Source: JAQVEM01 sp964556165 (GTDB lineage Bacteria > Actinomycetota > Humimicrobiia > Humimicrobiales > Humimicrobiaceae). From it: DNA of 14,016 bases. Made by a program: the position numbers and the translations under genes. Below, piece by piece: positions 1-7,343 of the stretch. Under the pieces are notes generated by a model that saw only the letters and a program-made list of their open reading frames with translations, did no database searches and was not told the origin of the DNA. The stretch is taken from NCBI GenBank assembly GCA_964556165.1, contig CAZKVH010000027.1, forward strand, positions 1 to 14,016, given 5' to 3'. The number at the start of each line of letters is the position of its first letter. The stretch's first letter is position 1.

Positions 1-55
1 AACCTTCGACACCCGGATTAAAAGTCCGGTGCTCTACCTACTGAGCTAACGGCCC
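1..55 (-). tRNA. tRNA-Lys (anticodon UUU), 3' part cut by window edge
   Basis: The minus strand shows an acceptor 5' strand GGGCCGT (55 to 49), T8-A9, a D arm closed by GCTC/GAGC, an anticodon stem CCGGA/TCCGG (29-25 and 17-13) and the loop CTTTTAA. The anticodon TTT lies at 22-20. A five-base variable region and the first strand of the T stem (GAAGG) follow. The T loop, the 3' acceptor strand and any encoded CCA lie outside the window, so about 55 of 76 bases are present. It decodes AAA/AAG lysine codons. The identity is firm from the anticodon; only completeness is unknown. Confidence 0.95.
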
Positions 56-81
56 CCTGTCAAAAACCCATAAAAATAATT

Positions 82-105
82 AAAAAAACCAGAGTACCTG
101 GCTTT
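82..105 (-). terminator. Rho-independent terminator after the YtxH-like gene
   Basis: Read on the minus strand, AAAGCCAG and CTGGTTTT form an eight-base-pair stem with one G-T pair around the loop GTACT, followed by a run of seven T. It lies 70 nt past the stop of the YtxH-like gene and 27 nt before the tRNA-Lys 5' end. It would end transcription of the YtxH gene and shield the tRNA from readthrough. Confidence 0.65.
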
Positions 106-126
106 CAAATAAATTAGCAAAATTCG

Positions 127-155
127 AGTTTACTATAGTAAAAACCCATTGTCAA
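127..155 (-). promoter_or_regulatory. Candidate sigma-70 promoter facing tRNA-Lys
   Basis: The minus strand has a perfect -35 TTGACA (155 to 150), a 17-base spacer and a -10-like TAAACT (132 to 127, four of six matches). It is the only good promoter match between the YtxH-like gene and the tRNA. The terminator-like hairpin at 82-105 lies between it and the tRNA, so either the hairpin is leaky or attenuating, or this match is fortuitous. Confidence 0.35.
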
Positions 156-174
156 CAAAGAGAACCGGAGATTT

Positions 175-501
175 TTACGATAAATCCCGTGGGGTATTTT
201 TCTTTTTATTACCTTTAATTACAGGGGACACTTTACCGACTTTTTCTTTACTCTTGCTTAATAATTCCTCACCCAGGACTTTTGCTTCAGCAAGAGCAAA
301 CTTGCTTCTATCAACTAACTCTTTCAGTTTTTCGACAACTTTCTTCCTCGTTTTTAACCCTGACTGAGGGGCAAACAATAATCCAAGTATATAGCCTGAA
401 AAAATTGAAACCAGAATAATTATCAGCGCATCAAACAAATCCTTACCAGTGGATCTCTGATACTGTTCGCTCTCTGAATTCTTACCAATGTTTCTTTCCA
501 T
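175..501 (-). CDS. YtxH-like small membrane protein
   Basis: This 108-residue protein has one hydrophobic segment at about residues 23-44 ending in the YtxH-family signature GLLFAPQSG, followed by TRKK and a charged helical tail (about 50-85) with coiled-coil character. The end is very basic (KGNKKK). YtxH-family proteins are single-pass membrane proteins of general-stress gene sets, with no established biochemical activity. The ATG at 501 is chosen because GAGAAGGGG (518 to 510) lies 8 nt upstream. An in-frame GTG three codons earlier overlaps that site and is unlikely. The gene is monocistronic, with a candidate promoter at 539-567 and a terminator at 82-105. Family membership is fairly sure; function is unknown. 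Confidence 0.8.
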   Translation of the reverse strand: MERNIGKNSESEQYQRSTGKDLFDALIIILVSIFSGYILGLLFAPQSGLKTRKKVVEKLKELVDRSKFALAEAKVLGEELLSKSKEKVGKVSPVIKGNKKKNTPRDLS

Positions 502-509
502 TGACAACA

Positions 510-518
510 CCCCTTCTC
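510..518 (-). promoter_or_regulatory. Ribosome binding site that sets the YtxH-like start
   Basis: GAGAAGGGG on the minus strand sits 8 nt before the ATG at 501. It overlaps the alternative GTG start at 510, which argues for the shorter protein. Confidence 0.6.
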
Positions 519-538
519 AGGTAAATTATCAATTAATA

Positions 539-567
539 ATTATAAACTATTTAAGACTTATATTGAA
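539..567 (-). promoter_or_regulatory. Candidate promoter of the YtxH-like gene
   Basis: A perfect -10 TATAAT (544 to 539) is preceded at 17 bases by a weak -35 TTCAAT (567 to 562). It would start transcription near 532, leaving a leader of about 30 nt before the start at 501. The poor -35 lowers confidence, and the strongly AT-rich surroundings make chance matches likely. Confidence 0.4.
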
Positions 568-623
568 CACATCAATATTATTGAAATAATAATCCATGAC
601 TTACTAAAAAATCAATTCTTAGC

Positions 624-1490
624 TCATTCCAACAAATATTCTATAACTTCGACCCAGCCCCTGTTCATAATTCCATCCGCAACATACACATTATCATACT
701 TAATCAACTCACCTGAAGACATATATTTTTTATTTTCCAGGGCATTTCCCATTAGAAAACAATATTTAACCTGCCCCGCCATTTTTAAATCTTCAATTGA
801 ATCTCCCAGGGCTATACAGTTCTCGGTATTAAAATTTCTTATTTTTTTATCAAGTTTTACCCCACTTGATTTATTAATACCAACCGGGATTAACATATAA
901 ATATTCAATCTCTCTACATCAATATCCAGCTCCATAAGTGATGAAAATCCATTATTGACAATAACCAGGCCCTCGTAACCATTACTCCTAAGTAAACTAT
1001 TAGCCATATCGATATCTATTTCACCAAAAAATAAAGCACTATATTTCCTCTGTCTGCTCCATTCTATTTTGCTTTCTATCTTACCCGGAAATGCTTTTTT
1101 AAACAGTTCAATAATTTTAATTAAATCCTTTCCGCCATTAACTGTGTCATAAATATGTCCATTAGTATCAAATGTGTTGTACACCCTTTCCCCCAGATTA
1201 TAAATCAGCTCGGAACCAAGTTCCGCAATATAATTTCTTAACCCCATCATCTGCACATTGCATCTTAACTGATACGCATTCCTTCCGGATACAGGAACAA
1301 CATCTATATTCCTATCTTCCAGTCCTGTCAGCAAATTAATCACATCAAAGTAATAATTATTTTTATAATCCCTTATAAAGCTACCCCTGTCATTTAACAA
1401 GGTCCCATCAAGGTCCGTATATATGACCTTAAGGTCACTTAAATTCTCTTTTATCTCTTTTTTATAATCCTTAAAAAATTTATAACTCAT
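624..1490 (-). CDS. HAD-superfamily phosphatase (HAD-IIB, Cof/MPGP-like)
   Basis: A 288-residue soluble protein carrying all four HAD motifs. Motif I is DLDGT (D26 nucleophile, D28 acid/base), motif II is the serine of VSGR (S68), motif III is probably K212, and motif IV is GDSIEDLKMA (D230, D234). The large cap between motifs II and III suits class IIB, which includes Cof-type sugar-phosphate phosphatases and mannosyl-3-phosphoglycerate and sucrose-6-phosphate phosphatases. HAD phosphatases hydrolyse phosphomonoesters through an aspartyl-phosphate with Mg2+. The substrate cannot be told from sequence, and no glycosyltransferase partner is adjacent. The Shine-Dalgarno is poor (AAGATGA close to the ATG). 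A strong promoter lies about 130 nt upstream, leaving a long leader. Confidence 0.85.
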   Translation of the reverse strand: MSYKFFKDYKKEIKENLSDLKVIYTDLDGTLLNDRGSFIRDYKNNYYFDVINLLTGLEDRNIDVVPVSGRNAYQLRCNVQMMGLRNYIAELGSELIYNLGERVYNTFDTNGHIYDTVNGGKDLIKIIELFKKAFPGKIESKIEWSRQRKYSALFFGEIDIDMANSLLRSNGYEGLVIVNNGFSSLMELDIDVERLNIYMLIPVGINKSSGVKLDKKIRNFNTENCIALGDSIEDLKMAGQVKYCFLMGNALENKKYMSSGELIKYDNVYVADGIMNRGWVEVIEYLLE

Positions 1491-1623
1491 TTCATCTTGC
1501 TTTCATTTTTATAAACATATTTTTTACAGTACCTGTTCAGACCGATATATTCCCGGAATTTTTCCCGGGATTCCTGTGACTCAACTCTAATTCACTTAAA
1601 TTCCGGAAGTTCCAACCTGAGTA

Positions 1624-1651
1624 ATTATAAAGTTATTCTCAAAATTTTCAA
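1624..1651 (-). promoter_or_regulatory. Strong sigma-70 promoter of the HAD phosphatase gene
   Basis: On the minus strand TTGAAA (1651 to 1646) is followed after 16 bases by a perfect TATAAT (1629 to 1624). Transcription would start near 1617, about 127 nt before the ATG at 1490. The leader holds a GC-rich hairpin at 1551-1570. No known riboswitch fold was recognised in it. Confidence 0.6.
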
Positions 1652-1669
1652 TTTAATTTCGGCGTTCTT

Positions 1670-1762
1670 TTAAAAACCATCTCTTGTAATGTCTTCCTTA
1701 CCCATAGGATTATCGTAGAAGAAGGCATGAAGCTTTATTGAATTCCATGGAAAAATATCCAT
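1670..1762 (-). CDS. Possible 30-residue micro-ORF (doubtful)
   Basis: An ATG at 1762 opens 30 codons ending at TAA (1672 to 1670), with protein-like composition: aromatic near the start (MDIFPW) and a charged tail ending GKEDITRDGF. It begins 13 nt past the stop of the M50 gene and ends before the promoter of the HAD gene. No Shine-Dalgarno sequence precedes the ATG. It may be a small protein translated from the M50 transcript, the tail of a decayed gene, or chance. No family is recognised. Confidence 0.2.
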   Translation of the reverse strand: MDIFPWNSIKLHAFFYDNPMGKEDITRDGF

Positions 1763-1774
1763 TATCTAAAAAAA

Positions 1775-2896
1775 CTAGTGAAATTCAGAATGTACTTTCA
1801 TAAAATGAAGAACATCGCTCTTTGTTATTATCCCCTGAAGCTTATCTCCAGACATTACCACCAGATGTCCGAGGTCATTTTTTATCATCCTCTTTATTGC
1901 CCCGGATATCTCCATTGAAACATCAACCTTTTCTTCTTCTGAAATTTTCTTTACCACACTTCCCACCCAGGTATCTGACCATTCCTCTTTCGGAATTTCT
2001 TTTACGTCATGTATGGAAACAACGCCTATGAGTTTCTGGTTTTTTTTGTTCTCTATAACTGGAAATCTACCAAATCTATATTTCATAAAATAATCATCCA
2101 CAAGCTCCTGCAATGTTATATCTCTGGTTACAATAATAACGTTTTGATTCATAACCTCTTCTACTTTAATACCCTTTACAGAAGTTTCAAATACAGTCTG
2201 CTGGTAACCTGACTGTGCGGATGATTGTAAGAACCATCCTATAAAAGCAAGCCATAGCCCACTAAAATTACCCATGAATATAAAAAACACACCTGCAGCA
2301 ATCATCATAAACCCCAGAATCCTTCCTGCTGTTGACGCTATAAAAGTTGCGCGCTCAAAATTTCCAGTCGACTTCCATATAATAGAACGCAAAACCCTGC
2401 CACCATCCAGAGGATAACCCGGAAGCAGATTAAAAACTGCAAGAATCATATTAATAAGAGCCAGATACCTGAAAGGCTCTTCTACCGGAGCATAACCTCT
2501 TGAGAAAAACCATATAATACCAAAAAATATACCCAGCACGATACTCGCAGCCGGCCCGGCTATGGCCATTATGAATTCATTAAAAGGAGTTTCCGGCTCC
2601 TTTTCTATCTGCGCCATGCCTCCAAAAAGAAAAAGTGTTATCCTCTCCACCGGTATTCCCTTGCTTCTTGCAACCAGAGAATGACTCATTTCATGTACAA
2701 GCACCGATGCAAAAAAGAGAAGCACCGTTACAATAGTAATTAATGCCAGCATACCTTTACTCACTGACGGAAGAACTTCAGGGAAATAAAAGAAACCAAA
2801 ATAATAAGAAAAAAGCGCAAATACAATAAACCAGCTATAATCAAGCCTGATTTCTATACCGAATATTTTAAATAACTTTAACGAAGACCTAAACAT
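1775..2896 (-). CDS. Site-2-protease-type M50 metalloprotease with CBS pair
   Basis: A 373-residue integral membrane protein. The zinc ligands are H68, E69 and H72 in the HEMSH motif inside a hydrophobic segment, with D164 in the second motif (NLLPGYPLDGG). About five to six membrane segments fill residues 13-225. Two CBS repeats follow at about 245-300 and 315-370. This matches the SpoIVFB/Rip3-like branch of M50 intramembrane proteases, in which CBS domains, usually adenine-nucleotide sensors, tune cleavage. The family cuts membrane-bound substrates such as anti-sigma factors or pro-sigma factors; none is visible nearby. AAGGAG lies 7 nt before the ATG, and a promoter candidate lies at 2925-2954. 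The gene is divergent from the MgtC-family gene. Family assignment is firm; the substrate is unknown. Confidence 0.92.
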   Translation of the reverse strand: MFRSSLKLFKIFGIEIRLDYSWFIVFALFSYYFGFFYFPEVLPSVSKGMLALITIVTVLLFFASVLVHEMSHSLVARSKGIPVERITLFLFGGMAQIEKEPETPFNEFIMAIAGPAASIVLGIFFGIIWFFSRGYAPVEEPFRYLALINMILAVFNLLPGYPLDGGRVLRSIIWKSTGNFERATFIASTAGRILGFMMIAAGVFFIFMGNFSGLWLAFIGWFLQSSAQSGYQQTVFETSVKGIKVEEVMNQNVIIVTRDITLQELVDDYFMKYRFGRFPVIENKKNQKLIGVVSIHDVKEIPKEEWSDTWVGSVVKKISEEEKVDVSMEISGAIKRMIKNDLGHLVVMSGDKLQGIITKSDVLHFMKVHSEFH

Positions 2897-2924
2897 TTAT
2901 TAACTCCTTAAATTTGACTTACAA

Positions 2925-2954
2925 ATTTTATCCTGCAGTGCATTCCAATATCAA
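2925..2954 (-). promoter_or_regulatory. Candidate promoter of the M50 protease gene
   Basis: The minus strand shows TTGATA (2954 to 2949), an 18-base spacer and TAAAAT (2930 to 2925), each one mismatch from consensus. The start would be near 2918, giving a leader of about 22 nt that contains the AAGGAG site. The rest of the divergent 2897-3140 region is AT-rich, and no convincing plus-strand promoter for the MgtC-family gene was found in it. Confidence 0.45.
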
Positions 2955-3140
2955 TTCTATAATAAAACCCGGAGACATTAAAACTTATCTAAATTATAAC
3001 CTATTTATATTAAAATAAAATGTTCATCGCTTACCCTTTTTTATAATTAATAATGCTTTTTTAAGTATAAACAAATCAATCATAAAATATGATAGAATAA
3101 AAACATGATAATATAACCTGAAAAAATATAAGATTAAACC

Positions 3141-3845
3141 ATGGAGCTTACTCAAAGACTGCTATCAGAAATAAAATTTGACCCGTCTGCCTTCGCGCTT
3201 GATATAATAATACCCTGCACCCTGGCATTACTATTCGGAGGCATAATAGGCCTCCAGAGAGAAAAAGCAGAAAGACCGGCAGGGCTCAGGACTCACGCTC
3301 TAGTATGTCTCGGTTCAACAGTTTTTACTCTCATATCCTATATGGGTTTTTCTTCAATTGGCTACGGAAGTGTTGACCCTTCAAGGGTAGCAGCAGGTAT
3401 CATAACTGGAATTGGCTTTATAGGTGCGGGAGCAATTTTCAGACAGGGAACACTCATAAGAGGGGTTACCACCGCTGCCAGTATATGGATAGTATCTTCA
3501 ATTGGTATGGCCCTCGGTGTTAAATTATATTATCTTGCAATGGTGGTAACCGTACTTGGCTTTATTACTCTCAGTATACTTAAATACTTTGAGGACAGGC
3601 TGATAAACGTACCAAAATATTCCCTTAAAATAACTACACCGGATAGTTTTACCGACCTGAATAAGATAATAAATATAATAAGAGAAGAGCACATAGAAAT
3701 AAAAAGCAAAGAATATAAACATGATAGTGAGAAACACAAAAAATTTTTTACCATTAGCTTCACCAGTAAAAATATTGATATATCTACCATTATAATTAAG
3801 GAACTCAGCAAATTAGAAGAAATAGAAGAAATAAATATTTATTAA
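3141..3845 (+). CDS. MgtC/SapB-family membrane protein
   Basis: A 234-residue protein. Hydrophobic segments at about 20-37, 52-68, 84-100, 111-128 and 131-147 form the MgtC membrane domain. It carries the family signature GGIIGLQREKAERPAGLRTH (residues 33-52) and the glycine-rich GIGFIGAGAIFRQG segment. Residues 160-234 form a soluble alpha/beta tail like the ACT-like C-terminal domain of longer MgtC proteins. MgtC relatives are tied to low-Mg2+ adaptation; Salmonella MgtC acts on the F1Fo ATP synthase rather than moving Mg2+. Whether this protein does the same is unknown. No clear Shine-Dalgarno precedes the ATG. The next upstream gene is divergent, so this gene starts its own transcript. 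Confidence 0.88.
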   Translation: MELTQRLLSEIKFDPSAFALDIIIPCTLALLFGGIIGLQREKAERPAGLRTHALVCLGSTVFTLISYMGFSSIGYGSVDPSRVAAGIITGIGFIGAGAIFRQGTLIRGVTTAASIWIVSSIGMALGVKLYYLAMVVTVLGFITLSILKYFEDRLINVPKYSLKITTPDSFTDLNKIINIIREEHIEIKSKEYKHDSEKHKKFFTISFTSKNIDISTIIIKELSKLEEIEEINIY

Positions 3846-3918
3846 ATCTTTAATATGAATTTATCCAATATTTTCTTATCGCGAGAGACGAATTAAATTC
3901 ACTTGATTTGTCATAGAT

Positions 3919-4389
3919 ATGAAATTTATCGCAGACATAATGGTTGGAAAACTTGCCAGATACCTCCGCATGGCAGGTCATGATGTCCTATATGATAATA
4001 AGGCAAGTGACAACCGGATAATAGAAATTGCCAGAAAGACAGGCAGAACAGTTTTGACCAGAGATACTCTCATGCTAACAAGAAGAGAATTTAAGAATGG
4101 AAACATAAAATACCTGTGCATAAAAGATGACAGCCTGAAAAAACAGCTCGAGCAGGTCGAATCAGAACTTAAAATTTCACTGGAACCAAATTTAATAAGA
4201 TGCATCGAATGTAACCAGAAACTCGTAAAAGTAAAAAAAGAAGACCTTAAAGATAAAGTGCCCCCATATGTTTTTAAAACACAGAAAAATTTTATGTACT
4301 GCAAGAAATGCGACAAATATTACTGGAGAGGTACTCACTATAAAAATATAAAAAAATCCTTTCTTAAAATAGAAAAAAATAAAGACTAA
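3919..4389 (+). CDS. Mut7-C (PIN-like) RNase-domain protein with zinc ribbon
   Basis: A 156-residue cytosolic protein. Residues 1-85 match the Mut7-C RNase domain (formerly DUF82): FIADIMVGKLARYLRMAGHD near the start, with acidic residues D6 and D22, and the VLTRD motif (D49) typical of PIN-like nucleases. Residues 93-140 form a zinc ribbon with CIEC (C95, C98) and CKKC (C128, C131), then the conserved YWRGTHY. Standalone bacterial members have been proposed to be RNases but are little characterised. The Shine-Dalgarno is weak, and an in-frame stop 15 nt upstream excludes a longer start. It lies 73 nt after the MgtC-family gene and may be co-transcribed with it. Confidence 0.88.
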   Translation: MKFIADIMVGKLARYLRMAGHDVLYDNKASDNRIIEIARKTGRTVLTRDTLMLTRREFKNGNIKYLCIKDDSLKKQLEQVESELKISLEPNLIRCIECNQKLVKVKKEDLKDKVPPYVFKTQKNFMYCKKCDKYYWRGTHYKNIKKSFLKIEKNKD

Positions 4390-4524
4390 TTCAAATAGAG
4401 TTTTTTTTATTTAACATCTATAATTCAGACTACTAATAAAAACGTTAATATAATAACAAAAAACCAGAAGCCAATTAATTTATAATAAACATTGTATTTT
4501 TTAATGAAATTCTAAGGTAAAAAA

Positions 4525-5316
4525 ATGACTGTCACTGTTAAAAATCTGGCAAAAATAATATCTGAATTTTTCTGCAGCATCCCCGGAATACTTTTCATAA
4601 ACTTTTATAAACTCTTCACCAGGACAAAAGTCATTAACCAGAGAAGGATTCCTTTCAACAAATCTGCTATCTTTGCAATAAACCACACTGCAGATGCCGA
4701 CCCTGTAATACTCCTCGCAGCAATTAAAAAGAAAATCTTCTTTCTGGCTGAAAGCGAAAATTTTGGAAACTGGATTTCCAATTTCTTCATGAGACGATTT
4801 GCAAACTGCGTACCTCTTTTCAAACAACAGTTTTTAAAAAATGTTAAGAGCTTTAAAGAACTTTTCAGTATTTCCAAAGACAAAAACATCTTTTTTGGCA
4901 TATTCCCCGAAGGTGAGCTGAATAAGAGTTCTGAATTTAAAAAATTTAAAAAAGGCGCTGCTTACTTTAGCTATAAAACAAAAATTCCTATAATACCTGT
5001 TTATATGTACAATATGAACAAAGCTCCCGAAAGTAAAAGATGGGTCTGGACCAATAAAATTACAAGGGGGATAATCTCGCTTATAATGAACTCATTTAGA
5101 AAAATAAATATATTTATAGGAGAACCAATTGACCCCATCGCAAAAAATATAGTAGAGGATTTTAAAGATTTTACAAAGCCTGCAACCTATAAAAAAATCA
5201 TAAATAATATTAATGACGCCCTTGAAGAAGAATTCCTTTCACTCAAAAGTGACGCTTATGAACTATCCGGGTTGCCAGAAAAAAATGATGCAGGCGAAGA
5301 ACCTATAGACTCCTGA
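4525..5316 (+). CDS. plsC: 1-acyl-sn-glycerol-3-phosphate acyltransferase (PlsC-like)
   Basis: A 263-residue lysophospholipid-type acyltransferase. The HX4D catalytic motif is HTADAD (H54, D59). The substrate-binding FPEG motif lies at 127-130, followed by FKKGAAYFS and the IPIIPVYM strand. PlsC acylates lysophosphatidic acid to phosphatidic acid at the inner membrane face. The usual FPEGTRS is here FPEGELNKS, so a related acceptor is possible. A moderately hydrophobic N-terminus (about 17-32) may anchor it to the membrane. AAGG lies 7 nt before the ATG. The upstream 4390-4524 gap is AT-rich without a clear promoter or terminator. It is convergent with the ABC-F gene. Acyltransferase family is sure; the exact substrate is less so. 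Confidence 0.82.
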   Translation: MTVTVKNLAKIISEFFCSIPGILFINFYKLFTRTKVINQRRIPFNKSAIFAINHTADADPVILLAAIKKKIFFLAESENFGNWISNFFMRRFANCVPLFKQQFLKNVKSFKELFSISKDKNIFFGIFPEGELNKSSEFKKFKKGAAYFSYKTKIPIIPVYMYNMNKAPESKRWVWTNKITRGIISLIMNSFRKINIFIGEPIDPIAKNIVEDFKDFTKPATYKKIINNINDALEEEFLSLKSDAYELSGLPEKNDAGEEPIDS

Positions 5317-5353
5317 ATCTCAGCAAATACTCTCCAGCCAGGAAAATTATTTT

Positions 5354-7318
5354 TTATAAATCACGGAAGTAGCGGTTCTTTTTTAATTCTACAAGCTCCC
5401 CGTTTAGTTTCTCCCATTCACTTATCCTGGCATCAAGTTTTTTCTTTAGATCAGCATACTTAAAAAATAATGGATTTTCCCTGGAATTTTCCTTCTGAAC
5501 TGCATCGCTATCAATCTGACTCATCAGCGCTGCCAGTTCATTCTCAAGTTTTTCTATTATATTTTCACACTCATTAATTTTAACTGTTACTTTATGCAAA
5601 TACTTATAAAATTCTTTTCTTTCAAGATAGTCACCCTTTCCCTCACGGGAAGACTGGCTTTTTGTTCCACTGCCAGTTTGAGTTTGTTTAATCTCAAGTT
5701 CCCGGAGAGATGCAATTTGCCTCTTCTCGAGAAATTCTTTTATACCTCCCAGGTATTTTTTTATTTTACGGCCCCTGAATTCATAGACACTGCCTACAAT
5801 ACCATCCATAAACTCCCTGTCATGTGAGGTAAGTATCACGGTGCCTTTAAAATTCTTCAGCGCCTTCTTCAAAATATCTCTGGAGCGCATATCAAGATGA
5901 TTGGTTGGTTCGTCAAGCACAAGTAAATTAAACGGCTCCAGCAGTAACTTTATCAGTGCGAGCCTTGACCTCTCTCCACCGGATAGAACTTTTACTTTTT
6001 TATCAATATCTTCGCTTCCGAACAGGAAGGCACCAAGAAGAGACCTTAGCTTAACTCCTGAATTGGCAGGAGCAACTCTCTCGATAGTTTTTATTACAGT
6101 TATTTCTCCATCCATAAGCTCATCCTGGTTCTGCGCAAAATAACCAATTTTAACATTATTCCCTATTTTAAGTTCACCTTTAAAATCAAGCTCACCTACA
6201 ATAATACGGGACAACGTAGTCTTTCCCTCCCCGTTTCTACCAACAAAAGCAACCTTTTCACCCCTCTCTACCAAAAGGTTCACATCTTCAAGAACGACTT
6301 TACTATTAAAACTCTTTGACAGATTTGCAGCATCTATAACCACGCTGCCAGAGCGCGGTGCATCAGGAAATCTTATTCTTATTGCCTTTAAATTATCTTC
6401 ATCCAGCTCGACAGGAGGTAGCTTCTCAAGATATTTTATGCGTGACTGCACCTGCCGTGCTTTGGTCGCCTTATACCTGAAGCGTTCAATGAATAAACTT
6501 GTCTTTTTAACTTCCTTCTGCCGGTTTTTATAGGTCGCAAGCTGTATTAATTTTTGTTTTTTTCTCAGTTCGGTATATTTTGAATAGGGAACCATATAAT
6601 CATAAATCCTGCCCTGTGAAATTTCTATGGTCCTTTCTGTGACATTGTCCAGAAGCGCTCTATCATGACTTATTATAATAACCGCTCCCTGATACTCAGA
6701 TAAGAATTGCTCCATCCACCGAATTGATTCGATATCAAGGTGATTCGTAGGCTCATCAAGAAGCAGCAGGTCAGGATATTTAAGGAGAATCTTTGCCAGC
6801 TCAATTCGCATTCTCCACCCACCGCTAAATTCCCGGGTATGTCTTGTTAAATCTTCAGGTTCAAATCCAAGGCCTGCCAGTGTCTTTTCGATTTTCTGGT
6901 TTATTTTTGACACACCCAGTATCCTGGCTCTTTCATTCATATCGTACAACCTGTCAATTAATTTTAGATAACCTCTGGAATTACAATCGGTTCTCTTCTC
7001 TATATCACTATTTAACCGGGCAATTTTGCCTTCCAGCTCAAGAGCCTCTGAAAAAGAAGTTTTTACTTCATTAAAAAGAGTTCTGCTGTTTACATGTTTC
7101 ATCTGCTGTGGAAGGTATCCAGATGTCAGATTAGATGGTCTGGCAATAGTTCCAGAATCTGGTGTCTGCAGACCAAGAATAATTTTTAGCAAAGTCGTTT
7201 TACCCGCACCATTATTTCCGACAAGCCCAACTCTATCTCTGGGATTTATCTGGAAAGAAATATCATCAAGTAATTTCCTGCCGCCAAAACCCAGGCTAAT
7301 ATGATTTACTGATATCAT
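5354..7318 (-). CDS. ABC-F family ATPase (translation-associated)
   Basis: A 654-residue soluble protein with two fused ABC domains and no membrane segments. Domain 1 has the P-loop GNNGAGKT (34-41), signature FSGGW (164-168), Walker B LLLLDE (184-189) and switch H218. Domain 2 has the P-loop GRNGEGKT (360-367), LSGGE (445-449), Walker B LLVLDE (465-470) and H499. A basic linker rich in K and R (about 255-300) is the P-site tRNA interaction motif of ABC-F proteins, and residues 535-650 form a charged coiled-coil tail. ABC-F proteins act on the ribosome to rescue stalls, or in some cases to protect against antibiotics. The ATG at 7318 is chosen because the family begins MISVNHISLGF; an in-frame TTG 16 codons earlier overlaps clpB. 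It is 25 nt after clpB and probably co-transcribed. Confidence 0.9.
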   Translation of the reverse strand: MISVNHISLGFGGRKLLDDISFQINPRDRVGLVGNNGAGKTTLLKIILGLQTPDSGTIARPSNLTSGYLPQQMKHVNSRTLFNEVKTSFSEALELEGKIARLNSDIEKRTDCNSRGYLKLIDRLYDMNERARILGVSKINQKIEKTLAGLGFEPEDLTRHTREFSGGWRMRIELAKILLKYPDLLLLDEPTNHLDIESIRWMEQFLSEYQGAVIIISHDRALLDNVTERTIEISQGRIYDYMVPYSKYTELRKKQKLIQLATYKNRQKEVKKTSLFIERFRYKATKARQVQSRIKYLEKLPPVELDEDNLKAIRIRFPDAPRSGSVVIDAANLSKSFNSKVVLEDVNLLVERGEKVAFVGRNGEGKTTLSRIIVGELDFKGELKIGNNVKIGYFAQNQDELMDGEITVIKTIERVAPANSGVKLRSLLGAFLFGSEDIDKKVKVLSGGERSRLALIKLLLEPFNLLVLDEPTNHLDMRSRDILKKALKNFKGTVILTSHDREFMDGIVGSVYEFRGRKIKKYLGGIKEFLEKRQIASLRELEIKQTQTGSGTKSQSSREGKGDYLERKEFYKYLHKVTVKINECENIIEKLENELAALMSQIDSDAVQKENSRENPLFFKYADLKKKLDARISEWEKLNGELVELKKNRYFRDL

Positions 7319-7343
7319 GATTTCTTTTGAGAAATGATTATCC

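Noticed and set aside
3042..3047. TATAAT upstream of the MgtC-family gene as its promoter
   Set aside because: No acceptable -35 hexamer lies 16-18 bases upstream, and the region is so AT-rich that chance TATAAT matches are expected.
3978..4316. 112-codon minus-strand open frame opposite the Mut7-C gene
   Set aside because: It is rich in Ser, Phe and Leu as expected for the complement of a lysine-rich gene, and overlaps a recognised family member almost completely.
5312..5352. Terminator between the convergent plsC-like and ABC-F genes
   Set aside because: TCCTG/CAGGA can pair only 5 bp around a loop of about 23 nt. The T-rich tail on the plus strand is suggestive, but the stem is too weak to call.
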